The position numbers and the translations under genes were made by a program. This document shows, one piece after another, positions 1-8,201 of a stretch of 64,000 bases of DNA. The stretch lies in contig NZ_JACHJC010000001.1 in NCBI RefSeq assembly GCF_014203425.1, positions 3,746,001 through 3,810,000 on the forward strand, read 5' to 3'. Position 1 is the first letter of the stretch. Every line of letters starts with the position of its first letter. This DNA is from Micromonospora echinospora. GTDB taxonomy: Bacteria > Actinomycetota > Actinomycetes > Mycobacteriales > Micromonosporaceae. The notes below the pieces were generated by a model. It was not told the DNA's origin, made no database searches, and saw only the letters and a list, made by a program, of their open reading frames with translations.

Positions 1-509
1 TCGGCGCGCACGTGCGCGGCGACGGCGTCGGCGACCTGCTCGGGCGGGGCGGAGGCGTCGATCAGACGGGCGTCGGTCACCGACGCGAACGTGGCGAGCG
101 CCCGGGCGGCGTGGTCGTGCCGCCAGCCGCGCGCGCCGGCCTCGACCTGATCGGCGTCGATGCGCTCGCGCAACCGGTCCTCGGGGAGCGTGAGCACGAC
201 CTCGCGGACGTCGGCGCCCGCCTCGCGGATGCCGCCGAGGATCTCCGCGCGGTACGCCGGATCGAGCAGGCTCATCGGCACGATCCAGACGCCCCCGTGG
301 TGTCGGTCCAGGCCGGTGACGGTCTGCACGACGAGGTGACGCCACAGCGGCAGGTCCTGGAAGTCGCCGGTCGGCGGGGTGACGAACGCGGTGAGCATCG
401 AGCCGAGGAACTCCGGGTCGAACAGCCGCGCGTCCGGCAGCGCGCTCGTGAGCAGCCGTGCCGTGGTCGTCTTGCCGACGCCGAAAGCGCCGTTGAGCCA
501 GACAATCAT
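1..509 (-). CDS. P-loop ATP-binding protein (kinase/zeta-toxin-like), 3' end outside window
   Basis: Reads leftwards off the window edge, so about 169 N-terminal residues are seen and the stop is missing. The N-terminus begins MIVWLNGAFGVGKTTTARLL, a clean Walker A motif (GAFGVGKTT) right at the start, as in small nucleotide/aminoglycoside-type kinases and zeta-toxin-like AAA proteins. An acidic DPEFLG stretch and an RERI segment follow. In-frame ATGs also exist at 515 and 521 (MIMPMIVW), so the start is uncertain by four codons. The substrate cannot be told. It is divergent from the methyltransferase at 548 with under 40 bases between, so promoters must be compact or overlapping. Confidence 0.8.
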   Translation of the reverse strand, partial: MIVWLNGAFGVGKTTTARLLTSALPDARLFDPEFLGSMLTAFVTPPTGDFQDLPLWRHLVVQTVTGLDRHHGGVWIVPMSLLDPAYRAEILGGIREAGADVREVVLTLPEDRLRERIDADQVEAGARGWRHDHAARALATFASVTDARLIDASAPPEQVADAVAAHVRA

Positions 510-547
510 GGGCATGATCATGGCACGGGCGTTGCTAGCCTCATGCG

Positions 548-1312
548 GTGAGCTTCGATGTGGACGCTTCCGCGTACGGCCGGTCCATGGGCCGATTCGC
601 CGAGGCGTTGGCGGTGCGCTTCGCCGACGCCGCGGGTGTCACGCCGGGGCAGCGGGCGCTTGACGTCGGGTGCGGGACCGGCGCGTTGACCGCGGAGCTG
701 GTGGCACGGCTGGGCCCCGAGGTGGTGTCGGCCGTCGACCCGTCGGCGCCGTTCGTGGAGGCGGCCCGGGTACGCCTGCCGCAGGTGGAGATCAGGCGGG
801 CGTCGGCCGAGCTGCTGCCGTTCCCAGACGGCGGCTTCGACGTCACCCTCGCCCAGCTCGTCGTGCACTTCATGACGGACCCGGTGGCCGGCCTGCGGGA
901 GATGGCCCGGGTGACCCGCCCCGGGGGCGTGGTGGCGGCCTGCGTGTGGGACCACGCCGGCGGGCGCGGGCCGCTGACCGTGTTCTGGCAGGCGGTCCGG
1001 TCGCTCGACCCGGACGCGTACGACGAGTCGGGGCTCGCTGGGGCGCGGGAGGGCGACCTCGCCGACCTGTTCGCCGCCGCCGGTCTGCGGGACGTGCAGT
1101 CGTCCATGCTCACCGTCCGGGCGAGTTTCGCGAGCTTCGACCAGTGGTGGGAGCCGTACACGCTCGGGGTGGGCCCGGCCGGGGACCACGTCCAGCGGCT
1201 CGACGTCGCGGGCCGCGCGGCGTTGCGCGACAGGTGCGCGTCGCTGCTCGGCGACCGGTGGCCGGTGGAGGTGCCGGCCTCGGCCTGGACGGCGATCGGC
1301 CGGACGCGGTAG
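548..1312 (+). CDS. Class I SAM-dependent methyltransferase
   Basis: A 254-residue protein with a single Rossmann-type methyltransferase fold. Motif I is ALDVGCGTG near residue 39, followed by an acidic residue after strand 2 (SAVDPS) and the PFPDGGFDVTLAQLVVHFM region that forms the UbiE/Methyltransf_11 core. The C-terminal third (FDQWWEPYT) is a small lid that probably shapes the acceptor pocket. The start is GTG at 548; no stronger start lies nearby. The substrate is unknown and the neighbours give no pathway. It is convergent with the glycosylase-like gene at 1317, only four bases apart. Confidence 0.85.
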   Translation: MSFDVDASAYGRSMGRFAEALAVRFADAAGVTPGQRALDVGCGTGALTAELVARLGPEVVSAVDPSAPFVEAARVRLPQVEIRRASAELLPFPDGGFDVTLAQLVVHFMTDPVAGLREMARVTRPGGVVAACVWDHAGGRGPLTVFWQAVRSLDPDAYDESGLAGAREGDLADLFAAAGLRDVQSSMLTVRASFASFDQWWEPYTLGVGPAGDHVQRLDVAGRAALRDRCASLLGDRWPVEVPASAWTAIGRTR

Positions 1313-1316
1313 GCGG

Positions 1317-2414
1317 TCAGTCGGCGAAGTCGACACCGGCCAGCGACACGCCCCGGTACGCGGCGAGGCGCTCGGCCTCCGCGACCACCGCGTCGCGGGT
1401 GCTGCCGGTGAGCTTGCGCCACGGCTGGACAGCGACGGTGAACGTCCGGCCGGACTTGCGGGGACGCCAGGCGCCGGCCAGCTCACCGTCGGCGAGCACC
1501 GCTCCGGGGCGGCCCAGCACCGGCCACAGTTCCTTGGCGCGGGCCGCGTCCGGCACCAGCGTCGCCCGGTCCTTCGCCTGGAGGAACAGGTCGAACGGGC
1601 CGAGCAGGCGGGTCGTCGTGGCGTCCGCCGACGCCAGCGCCGCCTCGTCGGCGGCGAGCAGCCAGCGCGTCTCACCGTCGACGCTCACCTCGACCGCGTC
1701 GCGCGGCCAGCGGGCCTTGACCTCCTTGACCGGGGCGTCGAGGTAGTCGGCGACGTGCTTCGGGGTGGCCGGGCCGAGCAGCCGCAGGTAGGCGCGGATG
1801 AGATCGAACCGGTCGCCGGGCGTGGCTGCCGGACGGAAGGCGCGGATGCGTTCCAGCACCGGCGGTGACGTGTCGAGCCGCAGCTCCAGCCCGGCGCGTA
1901 CGGCGGCCAGCCGGAACGGCATCTCGTAGAGGTGGGTCGCGTCGCAGGGACGGCAATGCCGCAGGTAGGGCTCGGGCATCAGCTCGGCGAGCCGCCCGGA
2001 GACCTCGCCCTTGGCCGTCGGCTCGCGGACGATCTCCCGCATCCGCGTGGCCACCTCGTCCAGCGCGGCGAGGATGCCGATGCCGGCCGCCTTCAACGGC
2101 TTCGCCGCGTCGTAGATGCGCTTGCCCGCGTCGGCGTCGGAGAACGGCTCGACCGCGGCGGCCACCGCTCCCACGTCGGCGCGTCGGTAGAGGTGCGGGG
2201 CGCCGCGTACGGTCCAGAGCATGACCACGTCGTCGCCGGTCAGCGAGGTCACGTCGACCCCGCGCGTGGCCAGCGCCCAGCGCCCGCCGTCGGGGCCGGT
2301 GTCCTGCACGCCGATGTCGAGCACCGCGGTGTCGGCGAGCGGGCCCTGCGCCCGGTCGAGTTGCTGAGCGCGTACGCGGAAGGCCATGACCTGACGCCTG
2401 TCGACCACCGACAC
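1317..2414 (-). CDS. Winged-helix DNA glycosylase homologue (AlkZ/AlkX, HTH_42 family)
   Basis: A 365-residue protein of the HTH_42 (YcaQ/AlkZ) family, which excises bulky alkylated bases and can unhook interstrand crosslinks. The N-terminal segment VRAQQLDRAQ holds a Q-x-D signature (Q18-L19-D20), the position of the catalytic motif in this family: QxQ in AlkZ, QxD in E. coli AlkX. Downstream are the usual ATRGVD, LWTVRGAPHLY and GPFDLFLQAKDR blocks, and a C-terminal GRPGAVLADGELAGAWRPR block, all typical of full-length members. Such proteins are often self-resistance genes, but this copy lies 22 kb from the biosynthetic cluster, so a general repair role is more likely. Confidence 0.8.
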   Translation of the reverse strand: MSVVDRRQVMAFRVRAQQLDRAQGPLADTAVLDIGVQDTGPDGGRWALATRGVDVTSLTGDDVVMLWTVRGAPHLYRRADVGAVAAAVEPFSDADAGKRIYDAAKPLKAAGIGILAALDEVATRMREIVREPTAKGEVSGRLAELMPEPYLRHCRPCDATHLYEMPFRLAAVRAGLELRLDTSPPVLERIRAFRPAATPGDRFDLIRAYLRLLGPATPKHVADYLDAPVKEVKARWPRDAVEVSVDGETRWLLAADEAALASADATTTRLLGPFDLFLQAKDRATLVPDAARAKELWPVLGRPGAVLADGELAGAWRPRKSGRTFTVAVQPWRKLTGSTRDAVVAEAERLAAYRGVSLAGVDFAD

Positions 2415-2474
2415 AGCGTAGGCGGCGGCACCGACATCTCCGGGCCAGCGCGCGGCCCGGCGCGGCGGGTGCCG

Positions 2475-2693
2475 TCAGCGAGCGGCGCGCGGCACTGAAT
2501 CCGTCCGCCGGTCGCCGCCGGAGCGCTTGAGCAGGAACACCCCGCCGCCGATGAGAACGAGGCTGAACACGATTCCGAACAGATTGCCCTCGGCGAGCGT
2601 GCCGAAGATGCCGAGCAGGCCGAAGATGACGGCCACACCCCCGACGAGACGCATGACGTAACGACCGACCGACTTGCCCCGCGAATCCACCAT
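2475..2693 (-). CDS. Small membrane protein
   Basis: About 72 residues from ATG 2693 (MVDSRGKSVGRYVMRLVGG). Two hydrophobic segments (GGVAVIFGLLGIFG and LFGIVFSLVLIGGGVFLL) are separated by a short loop (TLAEGN), and a basic tail (KRSGGDRR) follows. This is a simple two-helix membrane hairpin with no family motif that I recognise. No Shine-Dalgarno precedes 2693; GTG 2690 and ATG 2654 are alternatives. It is divergent from, and nearly touching, the gene at 2742. Confidence 0.55.
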   Translation of the reverse strand: MVDSRGKSVGRYVMRLVGGVAVIFGLLGIFGTLAEGNLFGIVFSLVLIGGGVFLLKRSGGDRRTDSVPRAAR

Positions 2694-2741
2694 GGACGGT
2701 ACTACGCCTACGACCCGGCCTGGGGAGCGGACGAGGCGGCG

Positions 2742-3266
2742 TTGATGAGCAACGGCGGCGGGGACGAGTGGGCTGTCGTCTTCACCCCGGAGGGCGCCTT
2801 CATCCGGGTCTTCGACCATGAGTCGTCCATGTCGCCGTACGCCGACGACGACGTCGAACTGTGGCCGGGCCTGCTCGACGGCCTGCCGGCGCAGTTCCGC
2901 GGGCTGGTGGACGAGCCCGCGTTCGGCGACGAGGGACGGTTCGTCGCCACCGCTGTCCTGTGGCGGCTGACGGGCGACGACCGCTGGCACGCCGGTCAGG
3001 GAATCGACTTCCCGCCGTTGCGTGGGCCGTACGACCACACCGGGCCGGACGGCTCGCCGATGCTGGAGATTCTCTGCGACGACGTCGTGGACGAGTTCGT
3101 GGAGTTCGCCGGCGACTACCACGAGGTGGCGCTGGATCGGGAGGCGGTCGCGGCGGTGGTCGCCCACCGGCCGCTCACGGAGGCGCTGGTGCGGGCCGTG
3201 AACCCGGAGGCGTCGCTCGCCGCGGTCCGCGCCGATGTCGAGGCCATGGGTTACCCGGTCGTCTGA
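2742..3266 (+). CDS. Conserved hypothetical protein, N-terminus possibly frameshifted
   Basis: A 174-residue acidic protein of unknown function from TTG 2742 (ATG 2745 follows in frame). It has no membrane segment and no catalytic motif I recognise. Distinct blocks are FDHESSMSPY, RLTGDDRWHAGQGIDFP and a C-terminal HRPLTEALVRAVNPEASLAA. The same frame upstream of 2742 still reads like coding sequence (GRYYAYDPAWGADEAA, from about 2694) but has no ATG, GTG or TTG. An ATG at 2692 is one frame off; a single missing base near 2698 would join it to this frame. Confidence 0.65.
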   Translation: MMSNGGGDEWAVVFTPEGAFIRVFDHESSMSPYADDDVELWPGLLDGLPAQFRGLVDEPAFGDEGRFVATAVLWRLTGDDRWHAGQGIDFPPLRGPYDHTGPDGSPMLEILCDDVVDEFVEFAGDYHEVALDREAVAAVVAHRPLTEALVRAVNPEASLAAVRADVEAMGYPVV

Positions 3267-3276
3267 GAACGACGGG

Positions 3277-4956
3277 TCAGCGGGCGGCGAGCAGCCGTTC
3301 GCGGACCTCGCGGCGCAGGATCTTGCCGATCTGGGAGTACGGCAGTTCGTCGACGATCACGACCCGGCGCGGCACCTTGTAACCGGCCAGGCGGGTGCGG
3401 CACGAGGTCCGGATCGCCTCCGGGTCGCCGGCCACCGCCGGGTCGACCACCACCGCCGCGACGACCTCCTCGCCGTCTGCGGTGGGCATCCCCACGGCGG
3501 CGGCCTCGCGTACGCCGGGGACGCGGCGCAGCGCCTCCTCCACCTCGGACGGGTAGACGTTGAAGCCGCCGGTGATGATCAGCTCCTTGATCCGGTCGAC
3601 CACAGTGACGAAGCCGTCGGCGTCCATGGTGACGATGTCGCCGGTGCGCAGCCAGCCACCGGGCAGCAGCACCTTCGCGGTCTCCTCCGGCCGGTGCCAG
3701 TAGCCGGAGAACACCTGCGGGCCGCGGACCAGCAGCTCACCGGCCTCGCCCGGGGCGCGGTCGCGGGACGGGTCCTCCGGGTCGACGATGCGTACGTCGG
3801 TGGAGGGGAACGGCACGCCGACGGTGCCGGGCCGCCGGGTCGGCGCGACCGGGTTGCCGACGGTGATCGGGGAGGTCTCGGTCATCCCGTACCCCTCGAC
3901 CAGCAGGCCGCCGGTCACCTGTTCCCACAGTTCCACGGTGGCCGGTGGCAGCGACATCGCGCCGGACAGCGCGTACCGGATGGAGGTGAGGTCGACGCCG
4001 CGCTCGCGGGCGACGGTGGCCAGCTTCGCGTAGACCGGCGGCACCGCGGGCAGGAACGTCGGCGGGCGGCGGCGGACCGCGTCGAGCACCTGGTCGGCGT
4101 CGAAGCGGGGGAACAGCACCAGCGTGGCCCCGATGCTCACCGCGAAGGTCAGGCAGAGCGTCAGCCCGTAGGCGTGGAACAGCGGCAGCACCGCGTACAC
4201 CGTCTCCGCGCCGTCGCGCAGGCCGGGCACCCAGGCGCGGCCCTGCGCGGCGTTGGCCCGCAGGTTGCGGTGGGTGAGCACCGCGCCCTTGGGCTCGCCG
4301 GTGGTGCCGCCGGTGTACTGGAGCAACGCGACGTCGCCGGCCTCCGGCGCGGGATGCCCGGCGGGCAGCGGCCCGGCAGCGGCGACCAGGTCCGACCAGG
4401 CCAGGGCGCCGGGCGCGGGGGCGGTCATCGCGGCGCGGGCGGCGCGGACCTTCGGCAGCGGCGCCCGCAGCGCCCAGCGCTTGAGCCGCGGCAGCGCCGC
4501 GGTCAGGTCGACCGCCACCACGGTACGCACGGCGCCGCGTCCCGCCACCAGCGGCGCGACCTTGTCCCACGCGATCGCGACCGTGGCGCCGTGGTCGGTG
4601 AGCTGCCGGTCCAGCTCGTCGGCGGTGTAGAGCGGGTTGTGCTCGACCACGACCGCGCCGAGGCGCAGCACGGCGTAGAAGGCGACCACGTGCTGCGGGC
4701 AGTTCGGCAGCACCAGCGCCACCCGGTCGCCCGGGCCGACGCCGAGCCGGCGCAGCGCCTCGGCGGCGCGGGCCACCTGCTCGGCCAGCTCGGTGAACGT
4801 GGTGGTGGCGCCGTAGAAGTCGAGCGCGACGCGGGGGCCGAACCGTCCGGCCGCCTCGGTGAGCAGGTCGACGAGCGAGCCGTCCGGCTCGGCGATCTCG
4901 GCCGGTACCCCCGGCGCGTAGCTACGGGTCCAGGGTCGCTGGGTGGTCGCGTCCAT
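3277..4956 (-). CDS. Long-chain fatty acid-CoA ligase (FadD-like)
   Basis: A 559-residue member of the ANL superfamily. It should activate a fatty acid to an acyl-AMP and then an acyl-CoA for beta-oxidation or lipid synthesis. Core motifs are present: the ATP/AMP loop YTGGTTGEPKGAVLTH, the GYGMTETSP motif, TGDIVTMDADGFVTVVDR and the C-terminal catalytic lysine in SQIGKILRR. The FNVYPSEVEE hinge and VPGVREAAAVG segment match acyl-CoA synthetases rather than NRPS adenylation domains, and no carrier domain follows. It is monocistronic here, with a perfect palindrome just upstream (5012-5031) that suggests control by a TetR/FadR-type repressor. Confidence 0.9.
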   Translation of the reverse strand: MDATTQRPWTRSYAPGVPAEIAEPDGSLVDLLTEAAGRFGPRVALDFYGATTTFTELAEQVARAAEALRRLGVGPGDRVALVLPNCPQHVVAFYAVLRLGAVVVEHNPLYTADELDRQLTDHGATVAIAWDKVAPLVAGRGAVRTVVAVDLTAALPRLKRWALRAPLPKVRAARAAMTAPAPGALAWSDLVAAAGPLPAGHPAPEAGDVALLQYTGGTTGEPKGAVLTHRNLRANAAQGRAWVPGLRDGAETVYAVLPLFHAYGLTLCLTFAVSIGATLVLFPRFDADQVLDAVRRRPPTFLPAVPPVYAKLATVARERGVDLTSIRYALSGAMSLPPATVELWEQVTGGLLVEGYGMTETSPITVGNPVAPTRRPGTVGVPFPSTDVRIVDPEDPSRDRAPGEAGELLVRGPQVFSGYWHRPEETAKVLLPGGWLRTGDIVTMDADGFVTVVDRIKELIITGGFNVYPSEVEEALRRVPGVREAAAVGMPTADGEEVVAAVVVDPAVAGDPEAIRTSCRTRLAGYKVPRRVVIVDELPYSQIGKILRREVRERLLAAR

Positions 4957-5011
4957 CGCCGTTACTCCTCGTCGCGCGGATGACGACCCCAGCCTAACGT
5001 GACCGGGCGGT

Positions 5012-5031
5012 AACCTACGCTAACGTAGGTT
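5012..5031. promoter_or_regulatory. Palindromic operator upstream of the acyl-CoA ligase gene
   Basis: Perfect 8-bp inverted repeat AACCTACG-CTAA-CGTAGGTT, 56 bases upstream of the ligase ATG (4956, minus strand). Size and symmetry fit a TetR-family operator of the kind that controls fatty-acid catabolism genes in actinomycetes. No cognate regulator is in the window. The related word CCTAACGT lies at 4993-5000, nearer the gene. Confidence 0.6.
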
Positions 5032-5056
5032 GCCGGGTAGGTCACACCTGCGCAGG

Positions 5057-5236
5057 TCAGTGCCGGCGTGTCGAATGCTGGTGCACCACCCGCCGGCCCT
5101 TCACGATGCCGACGATGATGACCGCGGCGAGCGCGATCACGCCGATGATCACGAGCCAGCGGACCGCCTCCAGCAGCAGCCCGAGCAGGATGATCACACC
5201 GGCGACCACGCCGACCACCCAGAGCAACGCGCGCAT
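5057..5236 (-). CDS. Small two-helix membrane protein
   Basis: A 59-residue ORF, MRALLWVVGVVAG onwards, with two hydrophobic stretches (about residues 5-22 and 27-45) and a basic, His-rich tail (KGRRVVHQHSTRRH). The high hydrophobicity without frame-shadow bias in this GC-rich sequence supports a real gene. It resembles the small hydrophobic proteins of unknown function common in Micromonospora. It may be transcribed together with the spermidine-synthase-like gene to its right, which ends 71 bases before its start. Confidence 0.6.
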   Translation of the reverse strand: MRALLWVVGVVAGVIILLGLLLEAVRWLVIIGVIALAAVIIVGIVKGRRVVHQHSTRRH

Positions 5237-5307
5237 GTCCCAGCCTCCCGTCGTACGGTCGGCGTCCGCTTTCCCGCTGGTCGTGCGGCCATGCGCGGCC
5301 GGGCCGG

Positions 5308-6018
5308 TCAGTGCCGGGCCACGTACACGGTGTTCGCCGCCTCCCGGCCCTGCAACGGGTTCGGGAACCGGACGACGTGCGCCACCGAGGTCGGGAACAC
5401 CTCGGTGAGCGTGCGCTGGAACGCCGGGTCCGGCGGGTCGTTCGACCAGAGCGCGAAGACCCCCTGCGGATGCAGCAGCGCGGCCAGACGGCGCAGCCCG
5501 TCGACCGTGTAGAACGCGGCGTGGCTCGGGTGCAGCACCTGGCGGGGGGAGTGGTCCACGTCCAGCAGCACGGCGTGGAAGCGGCGGCCCGGCTCGTCGG
5601 GGTCGAAACCGCCGTCGGCGACCGCGGCGAAGAAATCCGCCCGGACGAACCGGGTACGCGGATCAGCGGCCAGGCCGGCGGCGAACGGCAGCAGGTCCCG
5701 GCGGTGCCAGTCGATCACGTCCTCGATCGCCTCGACCACCAGCAGCGAGCGCACCCGGGGATCCTCCAGCGCGGTCCGCGCCGTGTAGCCGAGGCCCAGC
5801 CCGCCGACCACCACGTCCAGCTCCGTGCCGGTGAGCGGGGCCAGCCCGAGCCGGGCCAGTTCGATCTCCGCCACCGGGAAGGCGCTGGACATGAGGTACT
5901 CGTCGTCGAGCTTCACCTCGTACACCTCGGAGCCAAGCGCCGGGTCGCGCCGCCGCCGCAGGCTGATCTCGCCGATCGGTGTCTCCCGCCAGGCCAGTTC
6001 CTCGAAACGCGCGCCCAC
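5308..6018 (-). CDS. Spermidine synthase-like methyltransferase-fold protein
   Basis: A 236-residue protein with a spermidine-synthase-type Rossmann fold. The nucleotide-binding loop is ELDVVVGGLGLGYTARTAL, strand 2 ends in LVVEAIEDVIDWH, and FHAVLLDVDHSPRQVLHPSHAAFY corresponds to the acidic substrate region. The N-terminal beta domain of true polyamine synthases is short here (DEYLMSSAFPVAE), as in the many actinobacterial SpeE-like proteins whose reaction is not known. No SpeD or other polyamine gene is nearby, so polyamine synthesis should not be assumed. Confidence 0.75.
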   Translation of the reverse strand: MGARFEELAWRETPIGEISLRRRRDPALGSEVYEVKLDDEYLMSSAFPVAEIELARLGLAPLTGTELDVVVGGLGLGYTARTALEDPRVRSLLVVEAIEDVIDWHRRDLLPFAAGLAADPRTRFVRADFFAAVADGGFDPDEPGRRFHAVLLDVDHSPRQVLHPSHAAFYTVDGLRRLAALLHPQGVFALWSNDPPDPAFQRTLTEVFPTSVAHVVRFPNPLQGREAANTVYVARH

Positions 6019-6099
6019 CCGGTGTCCTCTCCGCCGATCCGTCCCCGGATGCTACCGGCCGGCCCCGGCCCGGCCCGGCGAAACCCCGGCGCGCGGCGC

Positions 6100-6705
6100 T
6101 CAGTCGGCGGGGCGGGTGGCCACCACGACCGTGTCCAGCGCGTCGACGGCGCCGTCGCTCGTCGGGACCGGCCGGCGCGTGGTCTCGGCCCGCTGGACCC
6201 GCAGCCCGGCCAGACCGTCGACCACCGCCTCGGGGGTGAGCAGCACGGCGGGGTCCTGCGGGCCGCCGGTGCCACCGGTGAGGTTGGCCAGGTCGTGCCC
6301 GACCACCACGAGCGTGCCGCCGGGACGCAGCGCCGACTTCGCCGCGGCGAGCACGCCGGCAAAGTCGGCGGCGGGCAGGTGCAGGTAGCTGATCAGCACC
6401 AGGTCGTAGCTGTTCGGCACCGGCCGGTACGCGGTCACGTCCGCGACCCGCCAGTCGACAGTCACGCCCCGCGCGGCGGCCATCTGCCGCCCCCGCTCGA
6501 CGGCCACGGTGGAGAAGTCCACCGCGTTCACCCGCCAGCCCTGACCGGCCAGCCAGACCGCGTTGCGTCCCTCGCCGGCAGCGATGTCCAGCGCCGATCC
6601 GGGGGTCAGCCCGGTGACCGACTCGACCACGAAACGGTTGGGCTCAGCGCTCCACACCAGTCCGGGCGTGTCGGCGTACCGGCCGTCCCAGGCGCTGCTG
6701 TCCAC
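6100..6705 (-). CDS. SAM-dependent methyltransferase (TehB/UbiE-like)
   Basis: About 201 residues from GTG 6705, chosen because GGAAGGGG lies 6-7 bases upstream; a longer in-frame ORF to 6762 lacks this. The sequence starts MDSSAWDGRYADTPGLVWS, the WDxRYA opening of TehB/thiopurine-type small-molecule methyltransferases. Motif I is ALDIAAGEGRNAVWLA, then VNAVDFSTVAVERG, and the core ends TLVVVGHDLAN. Its start lies inside the 3' end of the TauE gene on the same strand (overlap 6644-6705), so it is probably the last gene of the sulfur locus transcript. A role on a sulfur or metalloid compound is possible but inferred. Confidence 0.8.
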   Translation of the reverse strand: MDSSAWDGRYADTPGLVWSAEPNRFVVESVTGLTPGSALDIAAGEGRNAVWLAGQGWRVNAVDFSTVAVERGRQMAAARGVTVDWRVADVTAYRPVPNSYDLVLISYLHLPAADFAGVLAAAKSALRPGGTLVVVGHDLANLTGGTGGPQDPAVLLTPEAVVDGLAGLRVQRAETTRRPVPTSDGAVDALDTVVVATRPAD

Positions 6706-7540
6706 TGTGTCCCCTTCCTCGGCGGCCCCACACCGCCATGGTGACCGTACCGGCCACGGCAACCGCTCCCACGGCGAGTCCCCAGACCGGCGGCAGCTGC
6801 TGTGCGAGCACGAACACGCCCATCACCACGACGAACCAGCCGAACCCGCGGCGCAGCAGATCGGCCGGGATCCGCCCGGCGAGCCGGCCACCGAGCAGGC
6901 TGCCGACGACCGCGGCGACCGTCACCGCGCCGGCCAGCCCCCAGTGGATCTGCACGCTGGACAGGTAGCCGGCCAGGCCGGCGAACGACTTCATCGCGAT
7001 GACGACGAGCGAGGTGCCGACCGCCACCGGCATCGGCAACCCACCCAGCAGGGCCAGAGCCGGTACGACCAGGAAGCCGCCGCCCGCGCCGACCAGGCCG
7101 GTGACCAGACCGACGACCACGCCGTCCCCGACCACCCGCAGCATCGGCAGCTCGTGCGGCTTCGGCCGGCCCTCGGCGGACCGGCGGCCCCGGAGCATCG
7201 CGACCGCGGTGGCCAGCATCATCAGGGCGAACCCGGTGAGCAGGACGCCGGCCGGGACGAACTCGGCCAGCCGGCCGCCCGCGTACGCGCCGGTCATGCC
7301 GGCCACGCCGAAGATGAGCCCGGTACGCCAGCGGACCCGGTTCGCCCAGGCGTGCGGCAGCACGCCCACCGCGCTGGTCACGCCGACGACGAGCAGCGAG
7401 GTGGCGATGGCCTCCTTCGCGGGCAGGTCGGCGACGTAGACCAGCAGCGGCACCGCGAGGATCGACCCGCCGCCGCCGAGCAGGCCCAGCGTCACGCCGA
7501 TCAGCACCGCGCCGGCCAGCGTCAGCGCGAGGGTGGTCAC
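6644..7540 (-). CDS. TauE/SafE-family sulfite/organosulfur exporter
   Basis: A 298-residue polytopic membrane protein of the TauE/SafE family, which moves sulfite or sulfonates across the cytoplasmic membrane. The two internally repeated halves are visible: GVTLGLLGGGGSILAVPLLVY near residue 15 and GLVTGLVGAGGGFLVVPALALL in the middle, the signature glycine-rich loops of the family. Seven to eight helices are apparent. The GTG start overlaps the stop of the rhodanese gene upstream (GTGA at 7537-7540), so the two are translationally coupled. Its place after rhodanese and persulfide dioxygenase fits export of sulfite made during persulfide oxidation. Confidence 0.9.
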   Translation of the reverse strand: MTTLALTLAGAVLIGVTLGLLGGGGSILAVPLLVYVADLPAKEAIATSLLVVGVTSAVGVLPHAWANRVRWRTGLIFGVAGMTGAYAGGRLAEFVPAGVLLTGFALMMLATAVAMLRGRRSAEGRPKPHELPMLRVVGDGVVVGLVTGLVGAGGGFLVVPALALLGGLPMPVAVGTSLVVIAMKSFAGLAGYLSSVQIHWGLAGAVTVAAVVGSLLGGRLAGRIPADLLRRGFGWFVVVMGVFVLAQQLPPVWGLAVGAVAVAGTVTMAVWGRRGRGHSGQQRLGRPVRRHARTGVER

Positions 7541-8121
7541 CTACGGCCCCCGTCGCGCAACTGCCCCACGATCGTGTCGAGGTCGCAGCTCGCGCCACGG
7601 TTGTACGGCAGCTTGCTCAGCAGCATGCCCATGGCGCAGGTGTTGGTGAGCGCGGCGAACGTGAGGCCCGCGCCGATGAACGCGGCGACCCACTTCAGGC
7701 CGGGCACGAGCACCGAGCCGAGCACGGCGGCGAGCACGATCGCGCCGGCGACGAGGCGCACCTGGCGCTCCAGGTCCCAGCGGGCCCGGCCCTGGTTGAC
7801 CTGCGCGCCGGTGGCCTGCCAGGCCAGCATGCCGCCGTCGAGCACCTTGAGGTTGGGCAGGCCGACGGCGCCGAGCGCCTGGCCGGCCTGGCTCGCCCGG
7901 GCGCCGGAGCGGCAGACGAGCACCACGTCCTCGCCCAGGTGGTTGCGCAGCTCGGCGCGGTGCTCGCGGAGCAGGTCCAGCGGCACGTTGTACGCGCCGG
8001 GGATGTGCGCCGCCTCGAACTCGCCGGGCGTACGCACGTCCAGCATCCGGGGCGGACGGCCGGCGGCGATCAGCTCGCGCAGGGTGGCCGCGTCGATGGT
8101 GGTGGGGGTGGTCGTGGTCAT
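7537..8121 (-). CDS. Rhodanese domain protein with DUF2892 membrane tail
   Basis: 194 residues. The N-terminal rhodanese domain (about 10-110) has the active-site loop CRSGARA with nucleophile Cys70, expected to carry a persulfide. The C-terminal part (about 118-185) is a DUF2892-type membrane unit with two helices (VAGAIVLAAVLGSVLVPG and KWVAAFIGAGLTFAALT) followed by NTCAMGMLLSKLPYN, which adds a conserved Cys. This tethered sulfurtransferase is common beside persulfide dioxygenases. The start is ATG 8121, with a purine-rich GGAGA stretch upstream. It is coupled to the TauE gene. Confidence 0.9.
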   Translation of the reverse strand: MTTTTPTTIDAATLRELIAAGRPPRMLDVRTPGEFEAAHIPGAYNVPLDLLREHRAELRNHLGEDVVLVCRSGARASQAGQALGAVGLPNLKVLDGGMLAWQATGAQVNQGRARWDLERQVRLVAGAIVLAAVLGSVLVPGLKWVAAFIGAGLTFAALTNTCAMGMLLSKLPYNRGASCDLDTIVGQLRDGGRR

Positions 8122-8157
8122 GCTGTCTCCTTGACTGTTTTCGGGCAGGCACCATCG

Positions 8158-8185
8158 CCGGCCGGCGTGTCGGCACGCCGGCCGG
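8158..8185 (-). terminator. Intercistronic hairpin between dioxygenase and rhodanese genes
   Basis: Perfect 12-bp stem CCGGCCGGCGTG / CACGCCGGCCGG with a TCGG tetraloop, in the 80-base gap inside the sulfur operon. There is no T-tract. It may attenuate or process the transcript so the rhodanese and TauE genes are expressed less than the dioxygenase. Confidence 0.6.
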
Positions 8186-8201
8186 GCGTCGGGGAAGAGG
8201 G

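Noticed and set aside
1317..2414. AlkZ/AlkX-like glycosylase as a self-resistance gene of the biosynthetic cluster
   Set aside because: Such proteins do protect producers of DNA-alkylating compounds, but this gene lies 22 kb from the cluster with many unrelated genes between, and nothing in the cluster suggests a DNA-alkylating product.
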